NCBI GenBank assembly: GCA_001466705.2
Contig: LATX02000211.1
Location: forward strand, 496,001 to 560,000
Length of the DNA stretch: 64,000 bases
From: Moniliophthora roreri
Lineage: Eukaryota; Basidiomycota; Agaricomycetes; Agaricales; Marasmiaceae
Reading direction: 5' to 3'
Positions 45,448-57,046 of the stretch are shown piece by piece. Numbering within the stretch: the stretch's first letter is position 1; each line of letters opens with the position of its first letter. Below the pieces are notes generated by a model. The model saw nothing but the letters and a program-made list of their open reading frames with translations, was not told the DNA's origin and did no database searches. The translations under genes and the position numbers were made by a program.

Positions 45448-47026
45448 GATTGTTGATTTATGGAATGTTATTTGAATACTAGATAAACAAGATCAGAACA
45501 AGTAATTGTGTCAAAGTCAAAACCATTCACTTGTGGTATTCATAGTATAATTGAAAGGCTACTTTATATTTTTCTTCTTGCTGTTTCTGCAACAGAAATG
45601 CCCATAACAGACCTTTTTTTTTTTCCAAGACACACTGCTATAAGGACTCTATCAATCAGGTCAGTGCATGAAGCAAGCAGGCACTTACAATACATACAAT
45701 GTTTTCCATCAACAACCTTCACCTCATGTTTAAATTTGAATGGAACAGGTTAAGCTGCTTCTGTCTCTTTTAATCATGATGTTCTGTTACAAGTAATTTC
45801 TCAGCACTACCCCAGTCACCTTGTTTCACTCTCTTATTGCTGCACTCACTGTAGACATGTCATAATCTGATTATAGTATGCTCTGTGGCTTATGGAGAAA
45901 CACTTGTGCTGATCAGAGGGTATAATGTCTGATTACAATGCTGCCTCATGTACAGGTCAAGTCCATTTTACAAAAACTGCTCTTGCTCCATTTTATTCCT
46001 TCTACTATCACATACCATGTCTACCCTTCAAGATTCCTCCCATGTCACTATGGAACCATCACACTTCCCTGTCAGCAATATTCATGTCTAAAAGTCAAAA
46101 GTATTTCAGCCACACAAAGGAATACAGGCATTGCTTTTTGGAAAAGACATGTGTATATTGTGCATTGTATTCTCATTCTACACATTGAAACATCTGACTA
46201 GCACCAATTTCAGATATGGAAAATGGCCATCATGCTCAATGCTAGGACTGCTGGTGGCATTGAAATCTAAAATGTGTTCAAGAGGTGGAACAGGAAGTCA
46301 AGAGCAGTTGTACACTTGGTATTGCAAGCATTGGAGAAACTGAGCATCAGATTAGAGCCATTGAGGGTCAGTACACTGCCAGCTTTTCAAGTTGTCTGAT
46401 GTTTAACCCTTGTATTTGTACAGAGTGTTCTGACCTGATTTCAAGGTATTCAAGTATGCCCACCATGTCCAGCCATTCATCTGCCATTAGAAAAGTAGAC
46501 CTGATTCTAATTTCCAATAGCAATAGCAAGGAATAATACAATTTCTCACTTTTAGTACATCCTACTGATTCACATACCCAGTACCCATCTGATAGTTCAC
46601 TACTCAATCTGAGTCAGTTCCATTGAAACTGTGAACCATCATGTACCTTGCTAAAATAATTAAACATTGCCAGCCTATCTCTCCCAGCTTGCATTTCCCT
46701 TATATTAACATTACCTTGCACAAATGGAATTTGCCCAGTTGACTAAAAGCCCTCCACTAAATCAGACTAAGACACAAATTCCAACTCTCCCAAGCATGCA
46801 AGTTTTGACAATTCACTCTTCCCTGCTAGCACTCTGAACAACGACCATATCAATTCAGAAAACTCAGAAGTGAACAACTATATTCAACAATTCACTATCT
46901 TGAATGCATCTTCACCTCCAGCCCACCAATGACAATTCAGAAATATACTTTTCAATCCAATGGTGTACATAAAGTGAGCAGGTCTTGATTCATCTTCCTT
47001 GTCCTTAATATATCATTCCTTCATAG
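45448..47026. other. CpG-depleted repeat block, no intact gene
   Basis: AT-rich with almost no CpG. Frames up to 87 residues on the plus strand (45,925-46,201) have no recognisable motif. Presumably decayed repeats. Confidence 0.4.
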
Positions 47027-47446
47027 CATGCCAGCAATCCACTGAATAGAAAATGCTCAATAACATTTGCAAGAGTCTTGCATCACAGGTGGACAGAACA
47101 ACATACAGGAATCCAGGTGGTTGAAAACCACTCTACCAGACTCTAACTTTATGTGTTAAGTATTTCTCAGTCTATCTGATCCAATCATTGGCAAATTCAA
47201 AACCAGTGAGTTGCACACCTGCCATGTTAGCTTCAGATCTATGATTCCACTCTCCATGTCAAAGTGCTGTTGACATTTGAAAAAATCAGAGTGTTCCTGT
47301 ATCATACAATCAGGTCTTGCTCCTGGCCTCATCACTCAACCAGTTTGCTATCAATTTCTTACTCTTACTTGCTGCATATTGTACATCTTTTTGAACTCCA
47401 GATCACTTGGTTTGCCAGTAGTATACCTGAGCACCAACTAATCTCA
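47027..47446 (+). pseudogene. GDQ-family tail copy, CpG-depleted
   Basis: Begins after an AG acceptor with CATGCCAGCAATCCACTGAA, matching the linker exon near 5.9 kb (CACGCCAGCGATCCATCGAA) with each CpG turned into CpA or TpG. Later GTGGTTGAAAACCACTC matches exon 11 of the 59-62-kb gene, and the segment CTCAACCAGTTTGCTATCAA matches TTTGACCGGTCTGCTATCAA of exon 12. Stops and frame changes abound. Confidence 0.68.
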
Positions 47447-47554
47447 GAGTTTGTCATTGAAGAGGCAGTAACTCTGTCTTCTATGAAGAACTGCTACATG
47501 CTATCTTCACTCTGAAAATGCACTCTAAAAGGGCTCTGCAACAAAGAGCTGCTA

Positions 47555-47601
<47 letters not shown>

Positions 47602-48858
47602 AAAACCCACAATAGAGGCTTCTAAGAGTGATGAAACACCATACAAGTCTACTAGGAGACTGAGTCTATCTCAAGTGCAATTTGGGGTGAAAAGGGGACA
47701 GAACCCTTTACATTTCAATTGGCCAGCTTAGTTTGGTATAAGATTGTGGAGTCCAAAGACTCTAGCAAGGACAACTCAAGTGTTGCACTTAAGAGTCACA
47801 AAGTATAGGTTTTAAATATGTGGTTTATTGGTTGATTATAAAGGAATGTATACAGTGAGGCAAGATATATATGAATCTCAGCTTGACTAGAAGTGACAGA
47901 CTGGCAAGTGCATAGAGACTTAGTCTAAGAAGCTGCACAGAGGTCTAAATTGATCCTGTATGAGGCTATAGCATGCAAGTACCAGTTGGTGCTTGAGCCT
48001 GCATCTACAAGTACAGCTCTTTATATACAGAATGATAATTGGAAATAACAAAATAAAAGATAAACAAGTGTGAGCTAGTTTTAGAGTATAAATCATACAT
48101 ATTCATGCATAAAAGTCCAATTCCACATAGCAATTAACTATATTGGGTTGGTGACCAAACAGTTGATTTATTATGTTTTAGACCCTGTGTGGAGCATTGC
48201 TGGGTCAAACAATTCTTCTGTATAGCCACTGGTTCTAGACTGGCCTTGTATGTGGGTATGCTTCTCTTTCCACTGGTTTACTTCCATGTAGCCACTTTCT
48301 ACCATTAGATTGGTGGATATCATAGTCTAGACATCTGTCGTATTCAATCTACTTCTGTCCTGTACACAATCTTGTAGGCAATTATCAATTTCCTGCATGC
48401 ATGTTGCCCATCAATGGTCCTGTGTATGCCTGAGTAGCCCATTATATCTGCCTGAGAGTGTCTTTGAAGCTCTGCATAGAAACAAGTTCCAACTGTGTAC
48501 CAGTTTTGATAGTAGTAATGAAATGTCAAGTCTATTGACACATTATCATGCAATGTGATCATAAAGCAAACAGTCTAGTGCACTTAGACTATGGATCCTG
48601 CTGATATCTATTCCTTTGTATTCAGAATTAGTGGTTTCTGGCCTGTTTTATTGACCAAGGACCCTCACAGCAATGCTTCACTGTAATGTAGAGGACTAGT
48701 ATAGTCTACTAACCACATCTAAATTGTGTTACAGTGTCAATTATTAGACTTATCAGACTCAGCACTTAAAGCTTAGACACTGTATTAGAGCTCTAGAGTT
48801 TTCAAGTCACATGAATATCACATGTACTCTGGGCTCTTTTTCTAGTATTTGACATGAA
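47285..48858 (+). repeat. 1.57-kb duplication, copy 1
   Basis: Nearly identical to 48,860-50,421. The copies differ in a CA microsatellite (22 against 16 units) and in two substitutions seen near the end (CTTTTTCTAG/CTTTCTCTAG and GACATGAA/GATATGAA). Confidence 0.93.
47557..47600. repeat. (AC)22 microsatellite
   Basis: 44 nt of AC. The second copy at 49,132-49,163 has 16 units. Confidence 0.95.
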
Positions 48859-48859
48859 N
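48859..48859. other. single undetermined base (N) at a duplication junction
   Basis: The only N noticed in the window. It separates the end of duplication copy 1 from the start of copy 2. Confidence 0.95.
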
Positions 48860-49129
48860 ATCAGAGTGTTCCTGTATCATACAATCAGGTCTTGCTCCTG
48901 GCCTCATCACTCAACCAGTTTGCTATCAATTTCTTACTCTTACTTGCTGCATATTGTACATCTTTTTGAACTCCAGATCACTTGGTTTGCCAGTAGTATA
49001 CCTGAGCACCAACTAATCTCAGAGTTTGTCATTGAAGAGGCAGTAACTCTGTCTTCTATGAAGAACTGCTACATGCTATCTTCACTCTGAAAATGCACTC
49101 TAAAAGGGCTCTGCAACAAAGAGCTGCTA

Positions 49130-49164
<35 letters not shown>

Positions 49165-50421
49165 AAAACCCACAATAGAGGCTTCTAAGAGTGATGAAAC
49201 ACCATACAAGTCTACTAGGAGACTGAGTCTATCTCAAGTGCAATTTGGGGTGAAAAGGGGACAGAACCCTTTACATTTCAATTGGCCAGCTTAGTTTGGT
49301 ATAAGATTGTGGAGTCCAAAGACTCTAGCAAGGACAACTCAAGTGTTGCACTTAAGAGTCACAAAGTATAGGTTTTAAATATGTGGTTTATTGGTTGATT
49401 ATAAAGGAATGTATACAGTGAGGCAAGATATATATGAATCTCAGCTTGACTAGAAGTGACAGACTGGCAAGTGCATAGAGACTTAGTCTAAGAAGCTGCA
49501 CAGAGGTCTAAATTGATCCTGTATGAGGCTATAGCATGCAAGTACCAGTTGGTGCTTGAGCCTGCATCTACAAGTACAGCTCTTTATATACAGAATGATA
49601 ATTGGAAATAACAAAATAAAAGATAAACAAGTGTGAGCTAGTTTTAGAGTATAAATCATACATATTCATGCATAAAAGTCCAATTCCACATAGCAATTAA
49701 CTATATTGGGTTGGTGACCAAACAGTTGATTTATTATGTTTTAGACCCTGTGTGGAGCATTGCTGGGTCAAACAATTCTTCTGTATAGCCACTGGTTCTA
49801 GACTGGCCTTGTATGTGGGTATGCTTCTCTTTCCACTGGTTTACTTCCATGTAGCCACTTTCTACCATTAGATTGGTGGATATCATAGTCTAGACATCTG
49901 TCGTATTCAATCTACTTCTGTCCTGTACACAATCTTGTAGGCAATTATCAATTTCCTGCATGCATGTTGCCCATCAATGGTCCTGTGTATGCCTGAGTAG
50001 CCCATTATATCTGCCTGAGAGTGTCTTTGAAGCTCTGCATAGAAACAAGTTCCAACTGTGTACCAGTTTTGATAGTAGTAATGAAATGTCAAGTCTATTG
50101 ACACATTATCATGCAATGTGATCATAAAGCAAACAGTCTAGTGCACTTAGACTATGGATCCTGCTGATATCTATTCCTTTGTATTCAGAATTAGTGGTTT
50201 CTGGCCTGTTTTATTGACCAAGGACCCTCACAGCAATGCTTCACTGTAATGTAGAGGACTAGTATAGTCTACTAACCACATCTAAATTGTGTTACAGTGT
50301 CAATTATTAGACTTATCAGACTCAGCACTTAAAGCTTAGACACTGTATTAGAGCTCTAGAGTTTTCAAGTCACATGAATATCACATGTACTCTGGGCTCT
50401 TTCTCTAGTATTTGATATGAA
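48860..50421 (+). repeat. 1.56-kb duplication, copy 2
   Basis: Starts with ATCAGAGTGTTCCTGTATCA exactly as copy 1 and ends at GATATGAA before unique sequence. It includes the 3' part of the GDQ-family tail relic. Confidence 0.93.
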
Positions 50422-52599
50422 AAGTGCACAATTTCATGTCTAGGCCAAAATTAGGCACATTATTGTCGTCTCTTCTAGAATTGTAGCATGTATTACAAAA
50501 TCACTATGAGCTGTTTTCACACTGTAACAAAATTTGATTCTATGCCTGGTAAAACCTTGGCAGTCCCTGAGAAACAAAGAAGTACAGCTGGTATATGTCC
50601 ATAATACAGGTGCTGGCTTGAAATTTGGAATACCCAGGACTCTTTGCAAAATAGCGATGATATGCATAACTTTTACCTTTTGTTTTGCATGCAAATAGAG
50701 AATATTTTGCACTTTTATGGTTGAAAATGAAAGATATAAGGGAATTAAGAACTAGTGTAAGCCCTGAGCAGCTAGTCAAAGTGAGTAGTAGAGAAGGATA
50801 CAGAATATTAGCAGAGTAATGGTTGATGGTAGGCCATACAAGGGTACCCAACCACCACTAGTATGAAAATAAACAGCGAATCTGAACACAGAGGAGCATT
50901 CTGAAACCTGTAGAGAACCACACCACATAATACTTCTCTATCAAAAGCATACCAAAGGGAATATTTTCACTTTTAACAATATTTTCAAATTATACCTAAC
51001 TTGAAGGAAGAATAAAAGCCTTCGATGATACATCAACAAGAATATTACCAAGAAACAGATATGAAACACAGGATGACAAATTATTGGTGGGGGATACTTC
51101 AGATACCGATATCAAATTAGACAAATGAAATAGACGATTGGCTACTGGAAAGGTGCCTGTATCACAGAAAGCAGAAGACAAAGCTGTATGATGAGGAGAT
51201 AGCACGGCTGAGCTTACATGTACACTTTAGAGGAGAAAATGGAAGCATATTACATGTCCACAGAGCAGATGACAATAGATGGAGAAGGAAGGAACTGTGC
51301 AGAGTGGCATGGAAGTATAATATTTTCAGACAGTGTTGGAAGGAGAGCTGTTTGATAGAGAAAATTGCAAACGATTAGTGTCAGGAGACTGCACAATCAT
51401 TATAGAAAAAGATAAAAGAGATTATGGCTATGAAGCCTGACTACAATTGGACACTGTGACAGAGAAATTACCAAACACAGCTCAGTTTATATAATATTTA
51501 GCACCTGACTCAGTTTTATTTGTATGTGTGACAGATATATTAGATTATTTATGTTGTAGGGTATATAAGGGGACATGTTTTGTAGGTGGAAGGCAGGAGA
51601 GATACTGCCCACCGATTACCAGAGTGTATGATGTTGTTGTTCAGGTAGAAGAGCTACCGGCAATCAGTATTTTTCAACCACTTCAGGCTCTAGCTTATTT
51701 AGTTGTGCAAGAGGCGCAGGCTAGTTGAGACCTGAGATTGTAACCCAAACCAGAGATATAAATAAAAGCTAGGAAGAGCTTAGTTTTTAATGCAAGAGGC
51801 ATGTTTTCCAATAAGAGAAACATTGTATCAGTCTCCTAAGAGAGTAGCTGACGTGCATCAGTATAGTCTAGTGTTTCAATGTGAATCAGAGAGGGTTTCA
51901 GGCTAGTAGTATCTAGAAGATTTGTCCTCTTGAGAATTGTTGCAGAACATAGCTAAGAGGGCTATATTCAGGTACAAGAGGTACCTTTGTTCTCACTTAG
52001 AAGAAGTTTATTCTTTGGGCAGTTTTCTGGTCAAAATCTATACTAGTATTTGCTTTCAAAGTGATTAATAAAACCACAAAACTGATAAATATTATACAAA
52101 AACGAACACCTATTTTCGATCTGAGAAGTTGTTTTGAAAGCAATCATCTCTGAACTACTGAGCAAGACATTGAGAATTATTCTTGACATTGCAGTAACAG
52201 TGAACCATGCCAAACCAACTTGCAAACAAAACTGAGAATCAAGAACTTATATATACCTTTTTCAGGGGTATTTTGGCACCACAGGCCTTATGTTTTCATA
52301 GTAGAGGCATAGGTTTTTGAGCATCTTCAGCGACTATGGAAGAGCAATCTGTTTTTTCTTTAAAATACATACAAGATCAGCAAGTATCAGTTGGAAACTC
52401 AAATATCCAATTGGACTCAAGCACAATTTCTTCTCAACTTGCCATGACAAGTCCTTCAAGTGTATGAATTCAATGCATGTGTGTGAGCTTTGAGTGGTTT
52501 TCAGATGACTCTTGCAGGATTGAGAAGAGCTTGGAGTGATACCAAAAGTGAAATAGAATACTCAATATCTAGATACAGCAGTTGAGTACAAGTAAGCCC
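50422..52599. other. AT-rich, moderately CpG-poor, no gene
   Basis: CpG is rare but less so than at 31-38 kb (for example near 50,466, 50,655, 51,021 and 51,107). Frames up to 103 residues show no motif. Confidence 0.4.
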
Positions 52600-55500
52600 C
52601 AGTCAAATGAAACATGAAACATGCACCATTTCAACTTCCTTCCCACCTTCTGGAACTACATCTGCTATTCTTCCATGCAAGAGTGGTCCAAGGTTTAAAG
52701 ATTTGAAGTAATGAGAACAAAGGTGTTGATAATTGCATTGATGGGAGCAAAGAAAAAATTCAAGGTACAAACTGTCAAGCATGTCAAGTATGGGATTCAG
52801 ATGATGACACATGAAAACTATCATTCAGTGCATTACTGAGCCTGTCCCCATTGGCACACCTCAGATGAGACCTTTTCCTTGCAGCAAAATTGAAGGCATC
52901 TTGAGGCAACAAATTCAGAGATAGAGATGATGGCAGTTGAGGTCTAAAGTGCTTGGATCCCCAATGATGCAAGTCTCCACAGATATTGTAACACTGTACA
53001 GTAGTATCAAAACACAATGTTATTGAACCAGAAATACACTAATAGTCTCTCAATGAACACAAATACACAGAAGACAGACAATGCACATAAGTTGAACAGA
53101 CATAGTGAATATCCACATGAGCCAGAACCAGCCAAATCCTGATTTCAGACATATGATCAGACCTTGTAGAACCTTGAATTTATATTGCTTCTTGACAGCT
53201 TTGAAATCAGGTTGATCTACAGAACCTACTGTGAAATTGAGTATTTGGCTCCAGCTAGATAATTCAGGAATGCACCTTGCATAACCTCTGGTAAAGGTTC
53301 AACCATGTCTAAATCTGGTTTATGCTCAACAAGCTCCTCAAATTGACCTTTCTTCTCCTCTGCTCCAATTATCTCAAGCTCTGAATAGCCCATGCTTTGT
53401 GCCCAATTGGAAGTAGTGGGGTCAAAGCCTTGAGCAATCTGCCAATCATGGAAGGTGGTGTAGATGTGGATGGGCCATGAATATAGCCAAACTGCATCAG
53501 TATATGGATAGATTACTGGAATGTCCCACTGCTCCCATTCCTCTTCCAGTATCTTCAACTGACTGGTCTCATCAAAAGACCAGAAGTGGGTGTGCCCACC
53601 CATTCAGGAAATGAATTCTGATATGGTCATTAGAGGAGGATAGACGAAGAAGTAGACTGGTGGAGTTTGTTCAACAGCATCACAGAGGTTGAAAAAGGTG
53701 GAAAGTCCATCATACACATCGTATTCATGTTGGGTAAATTATAACCAGAGTGTGGGTGGACTAATTAAAACTAGTATCACAAACAATAGTGAGCATTCTT
53801 CTCATGTTCAAAAGGGATGACGCCACATACAGCAGCTTTCCTGGTGTTCCATCATCTCAAGAGCATCAAACATGCAGGAAGACTGTGATAGACAGCCTTT
53901 CCAGAATGTGTTCCAATCAAACCAAGCCATAATGAGGCCTTTTTCTCTCTGACCACTCAACTCAAACCTACAAAAGTCAGCTCAAATTGCATAGAAGTTG
54001 ATTTTGCACTCACTGCATCAATCCACCATCCAACCACATCTCCTTTACCAATCCATGCATGCCTACCCATTTCCACAGCCTAGGTGCTTCCAACCACCTT
54101 GCAACAGGCTCCAGCAAAGATGAGCAAACTGTGTCAAAACATAACCTGTCAATAATGTCGATGGGAAGATGGTGGGGTGGATTTCACTAAAGGTGTCTGA
54201 GACAGTTGGTCATCAAGTTGGAGAGGGCATTGTCCTTGGCATGATTGTCTTCCATTATATTTGGAACCAAGTTGTCAAGATACACTACTTTTTTAAACCA
54301 CCATGTGTACCCCAAAAGAAAATGGTCCATGCATGCTCTGAATCAGCTGAAAAATCTGAGGCAGAATCTCTTCTCTAGCATGTCCAGAGTCAAAGGGACA
54401 TCTTGAATCCCATCTTCCTCCAAATCCAAAGCCAGTACCCAGATGAAGAAATCAGGACCTCCAGGCCCACTGCAAAGAACACCACTACTGGCATCCAGCC
54501 ATAAACTGTACCACTCACAGCTCTTGCTTCTCTGCAGGATCCTTTCAGTTCAAGTGTGAGATTTCAAAGTTGCAATCAAGACTGACTGTCAAATGGCAAA
54601 TGTATGTGCTCATCCAAAATGTGCCAGTGAAAAAATGAGCCACTGGGATCAGTTCCATGCATTCTAATTTAGAATATGTTGTTAACAGTAGAAAGTTTGT
54701 GATAATTTGTCTAAGTTAGGACTAGTGGAAAACTACCCAAAAAGATAACCTCCAAAAGTCTAACTCAGTTGTTGTGCAAGTGTGGATCAACATGATTGGA
54801 GTTACTGCACTTAGAATGCCAACAAAACTCTTAGCTAGGTTGATTCTCTCTTATTGAAGTGTTCTACTTCACAGTGTTCACCTCCAGAGGAGTATAGGTG
54901 GATTTAAAATGGGTTTATTGGGCAAACACACACACAAAACACAAAGAACACAGTGCACAAAGCACAAACACAAGAGCTACAGTCCTGTACAAAGACTTGA
55001 TAGCCGATATAGTCTGACCCTACGGAGTTCAAGACTTCTTCAAGATAACTACAGCACACAGTGTACTGGAAAAGGTCCTAGACAAATTTCTACAAAGAGC
55101 TCAGCGCAGGCACACCCCTTGCTAAGACTCTAAGTGTGTCACAACCTGATACACACACAGGCCACACTCCAAGTGCCCAAGGCTCCTTCTTGGTGTAAAG
55201 TCTCTCTTAGAAAAGTGCTATAACGCACTCAAGATGTTACTCTTATCTCTTATGACGCAAGTTTGTTATCAGATTTCTATCTCTCTGGAGTCACTCAGGA
55301 CCAATCTCCAGGGCCTGTAGTGAGGAAGCAAAACTGGAATGGCACACAAATTTATACACCAAACAAACTTGTCATGTATTCACAATCAGAGGGGGCAGAG
55401 TTACTTGCACATGTACAAATATCTAGCTGTCCTTATATACGGTCCAAGGAATATATCTACAGAAAATTATAAATAATGTCTGATAATTCAGGAAATGACA

Positions 55501-57046
55501 AATGAGTGACTGAGATACTAAAAGAGGGATTATTCAGATGTCATGGAGTCTGGCCACTAGGGTATCCAACCATATCTGCATGGGTATCTACGTTTCCAGG
55601 TGTTCTAGATTCTATAATTTGTATTTTCTCTTTTCTAAGTCAGGTATCTATGAGTGGATGGCTGTATCCGTCCTGTCTTTTGACAGCATTTCCCTTTTCT
55701 AGTATCCACACATCGGCAGAGGCCTAGATGCCAAAGTTTCCAAGGTCGGAACATGCTGTTATTGTTCCTATCTCCTTTGACAATGCATGCACAGTCTTAT
55801 TTAGGATTTCTTGTGTGTTAGATATTCTTCATATGTCTTGTTGTATCTGTCTGTAGGTAGTGGATGTCCTTCGGAAGTGATTTCTGTCTTTCTAAACAGT
55901 CTTTGTACCTAGTTTGCTTATTGCGTATTGTTTAGCTGCCAGTGAATTCTTTATTAAGAGATTGCCTGCTTTGACTCTGATCTGTATATTGACTTCAGAG
56001 GAGGATCGTTCTATGATCGTTTCTGTTCTAAGTTGTCTTTCTGTTTTAATGTCTCCTCTAAATACCTCTGTACTGTTTGACTGCAGCTTGCACTTTGCAG
56101 ATGTCATAGAAAAGTAAAGTAGAAGTTAAAATCCCATTGATAGCACTTTTGAGAGCTTGGTTAACTAGCCAATGTGTTCATTGGGCCATAGTTAGATTCC
56201 CTACAGGTTTCAGAAGTGATCCGCTTTGGATCTGATACATAGATAGGTCAGAAAGTACAGCTTAGACACCTCTATATAGCGTATCATATAGCTCTTCGTA
56301 CTTTCTAAAGTACCACAGCTTCTCTAAGGCAATGACTAGCAGACTGGGCTCACTCTAGTCCTTATTACCCATTATCTCATGTCATATTAAAGTGTTCCAA
56401 TTCAGAAATAGTGTAAAATGAATAAAAGTGGGTCTTTTCTAGGTTCGACATATTAGCGATACACACCACTGTGAAAAATCAGCATTGGAACCTCTGATCA
56501 ATTGATGCCAAAGAGTCAGAATGAACCCATCTGACTGTCTACTGATCAACAAGAAATTCACTTTCACAGGAAGCAAAAATGAACCTGGCATGTGAAAACC
56601 ACTGAAAATCCCTATCCCAAGCCTCATCTGCATTGTTGCCTCTGTACTCAAAAACTGTAAACTTGGATTGTCAGTCAGGATGGATGTTGACAGTTGAGAC
56701 TGTTTTCCTAGTGGATTTATGCTGTCAGCTGGACCATTCCCCATTTTGCCAATGCCAATCCCACTCTGTGAGGTCAACAGAGCCTAGATTCTCCATGCCA
56801 ATGATGTTACCACATTTCACATACTCAAACTGCAAACCCACAGTCAGCAGTCAAGATCCCAGAATGTGTGCATTCTGTACTCACCTCATTGGATATGGTG
56901 TGCTCTACTGCTTGTGTTACTGTCCCATGTACATGGATGACTCCCCCAGATATCACCTGGTTAATATGGTTAATTTGATCCCCATGAACATGATTGAACG
57001 TGTTTCAGCCTTTGATAGAAACCTGGGACAAATTGGTGAAACTCAT
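52600..57046 (-). pseudogene. GDQ-family copy, CpG-depleted, split by an insertion
   Basis: Starts ATG at 57,046. FNHVHGDQINHINQ is readable but codon 14 is TGA (57,005-57,007), where the 11.8-kb copy has CGA. An intron with intact GTGAGT and CAG follows, then FEYVKCG and DEAWDRDFQWFSHARFIFAS to about 56,460. The text resumes near 54,700 after a 1.75-kb insertion. Around 54,560-54,000 the core is recognisable (LWLDASSGVL, LTLDMLEKRFCLRFFS) and it ends at 53,603-53,226 with FWSFDETSQLKILEEEWEQW and FHDWQIAQGFDPTTSNWAQS, homologous to exon 6 of the 59-62-kb gene. A further region to 52,600 matches 37,253-36,858. Confidence 0.75.
54705..56455. mobile_element. 1.75-kb insertion with inverted ends
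   Basis: Comparison with the 37.5-kb copy, where AAGTTTGCAATACACACC is continuous, shows that this segment interrupts the same site. The flanks repeat as TGATA (54,700-54,704) and CGATA (56,457-56,461), a target duplication differing at one CpG, possibly 6 bp. Ends are weakly inverted (ATTTGTCTAAGTTAG and ATATGTCGAACCTAG). The interior keeps several CpGs, so it is younger than its host relic. No transposase recognised. Confidence 0.55.

Noticed and set aside
47264..47515. 83-residue frame repeated at 48,854-49,090
   Set aside because: It is an out-of-frame reading of the GDQ-family tail relic, present twice only because of the duplication.
48344..48562. Identical 72-residue minus-strand frames at 48,344 and 49,907
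   Set aside because: Identity comes from the 1.56-kb duplication. The sequence belongs to a non-coding dispersed repeat.
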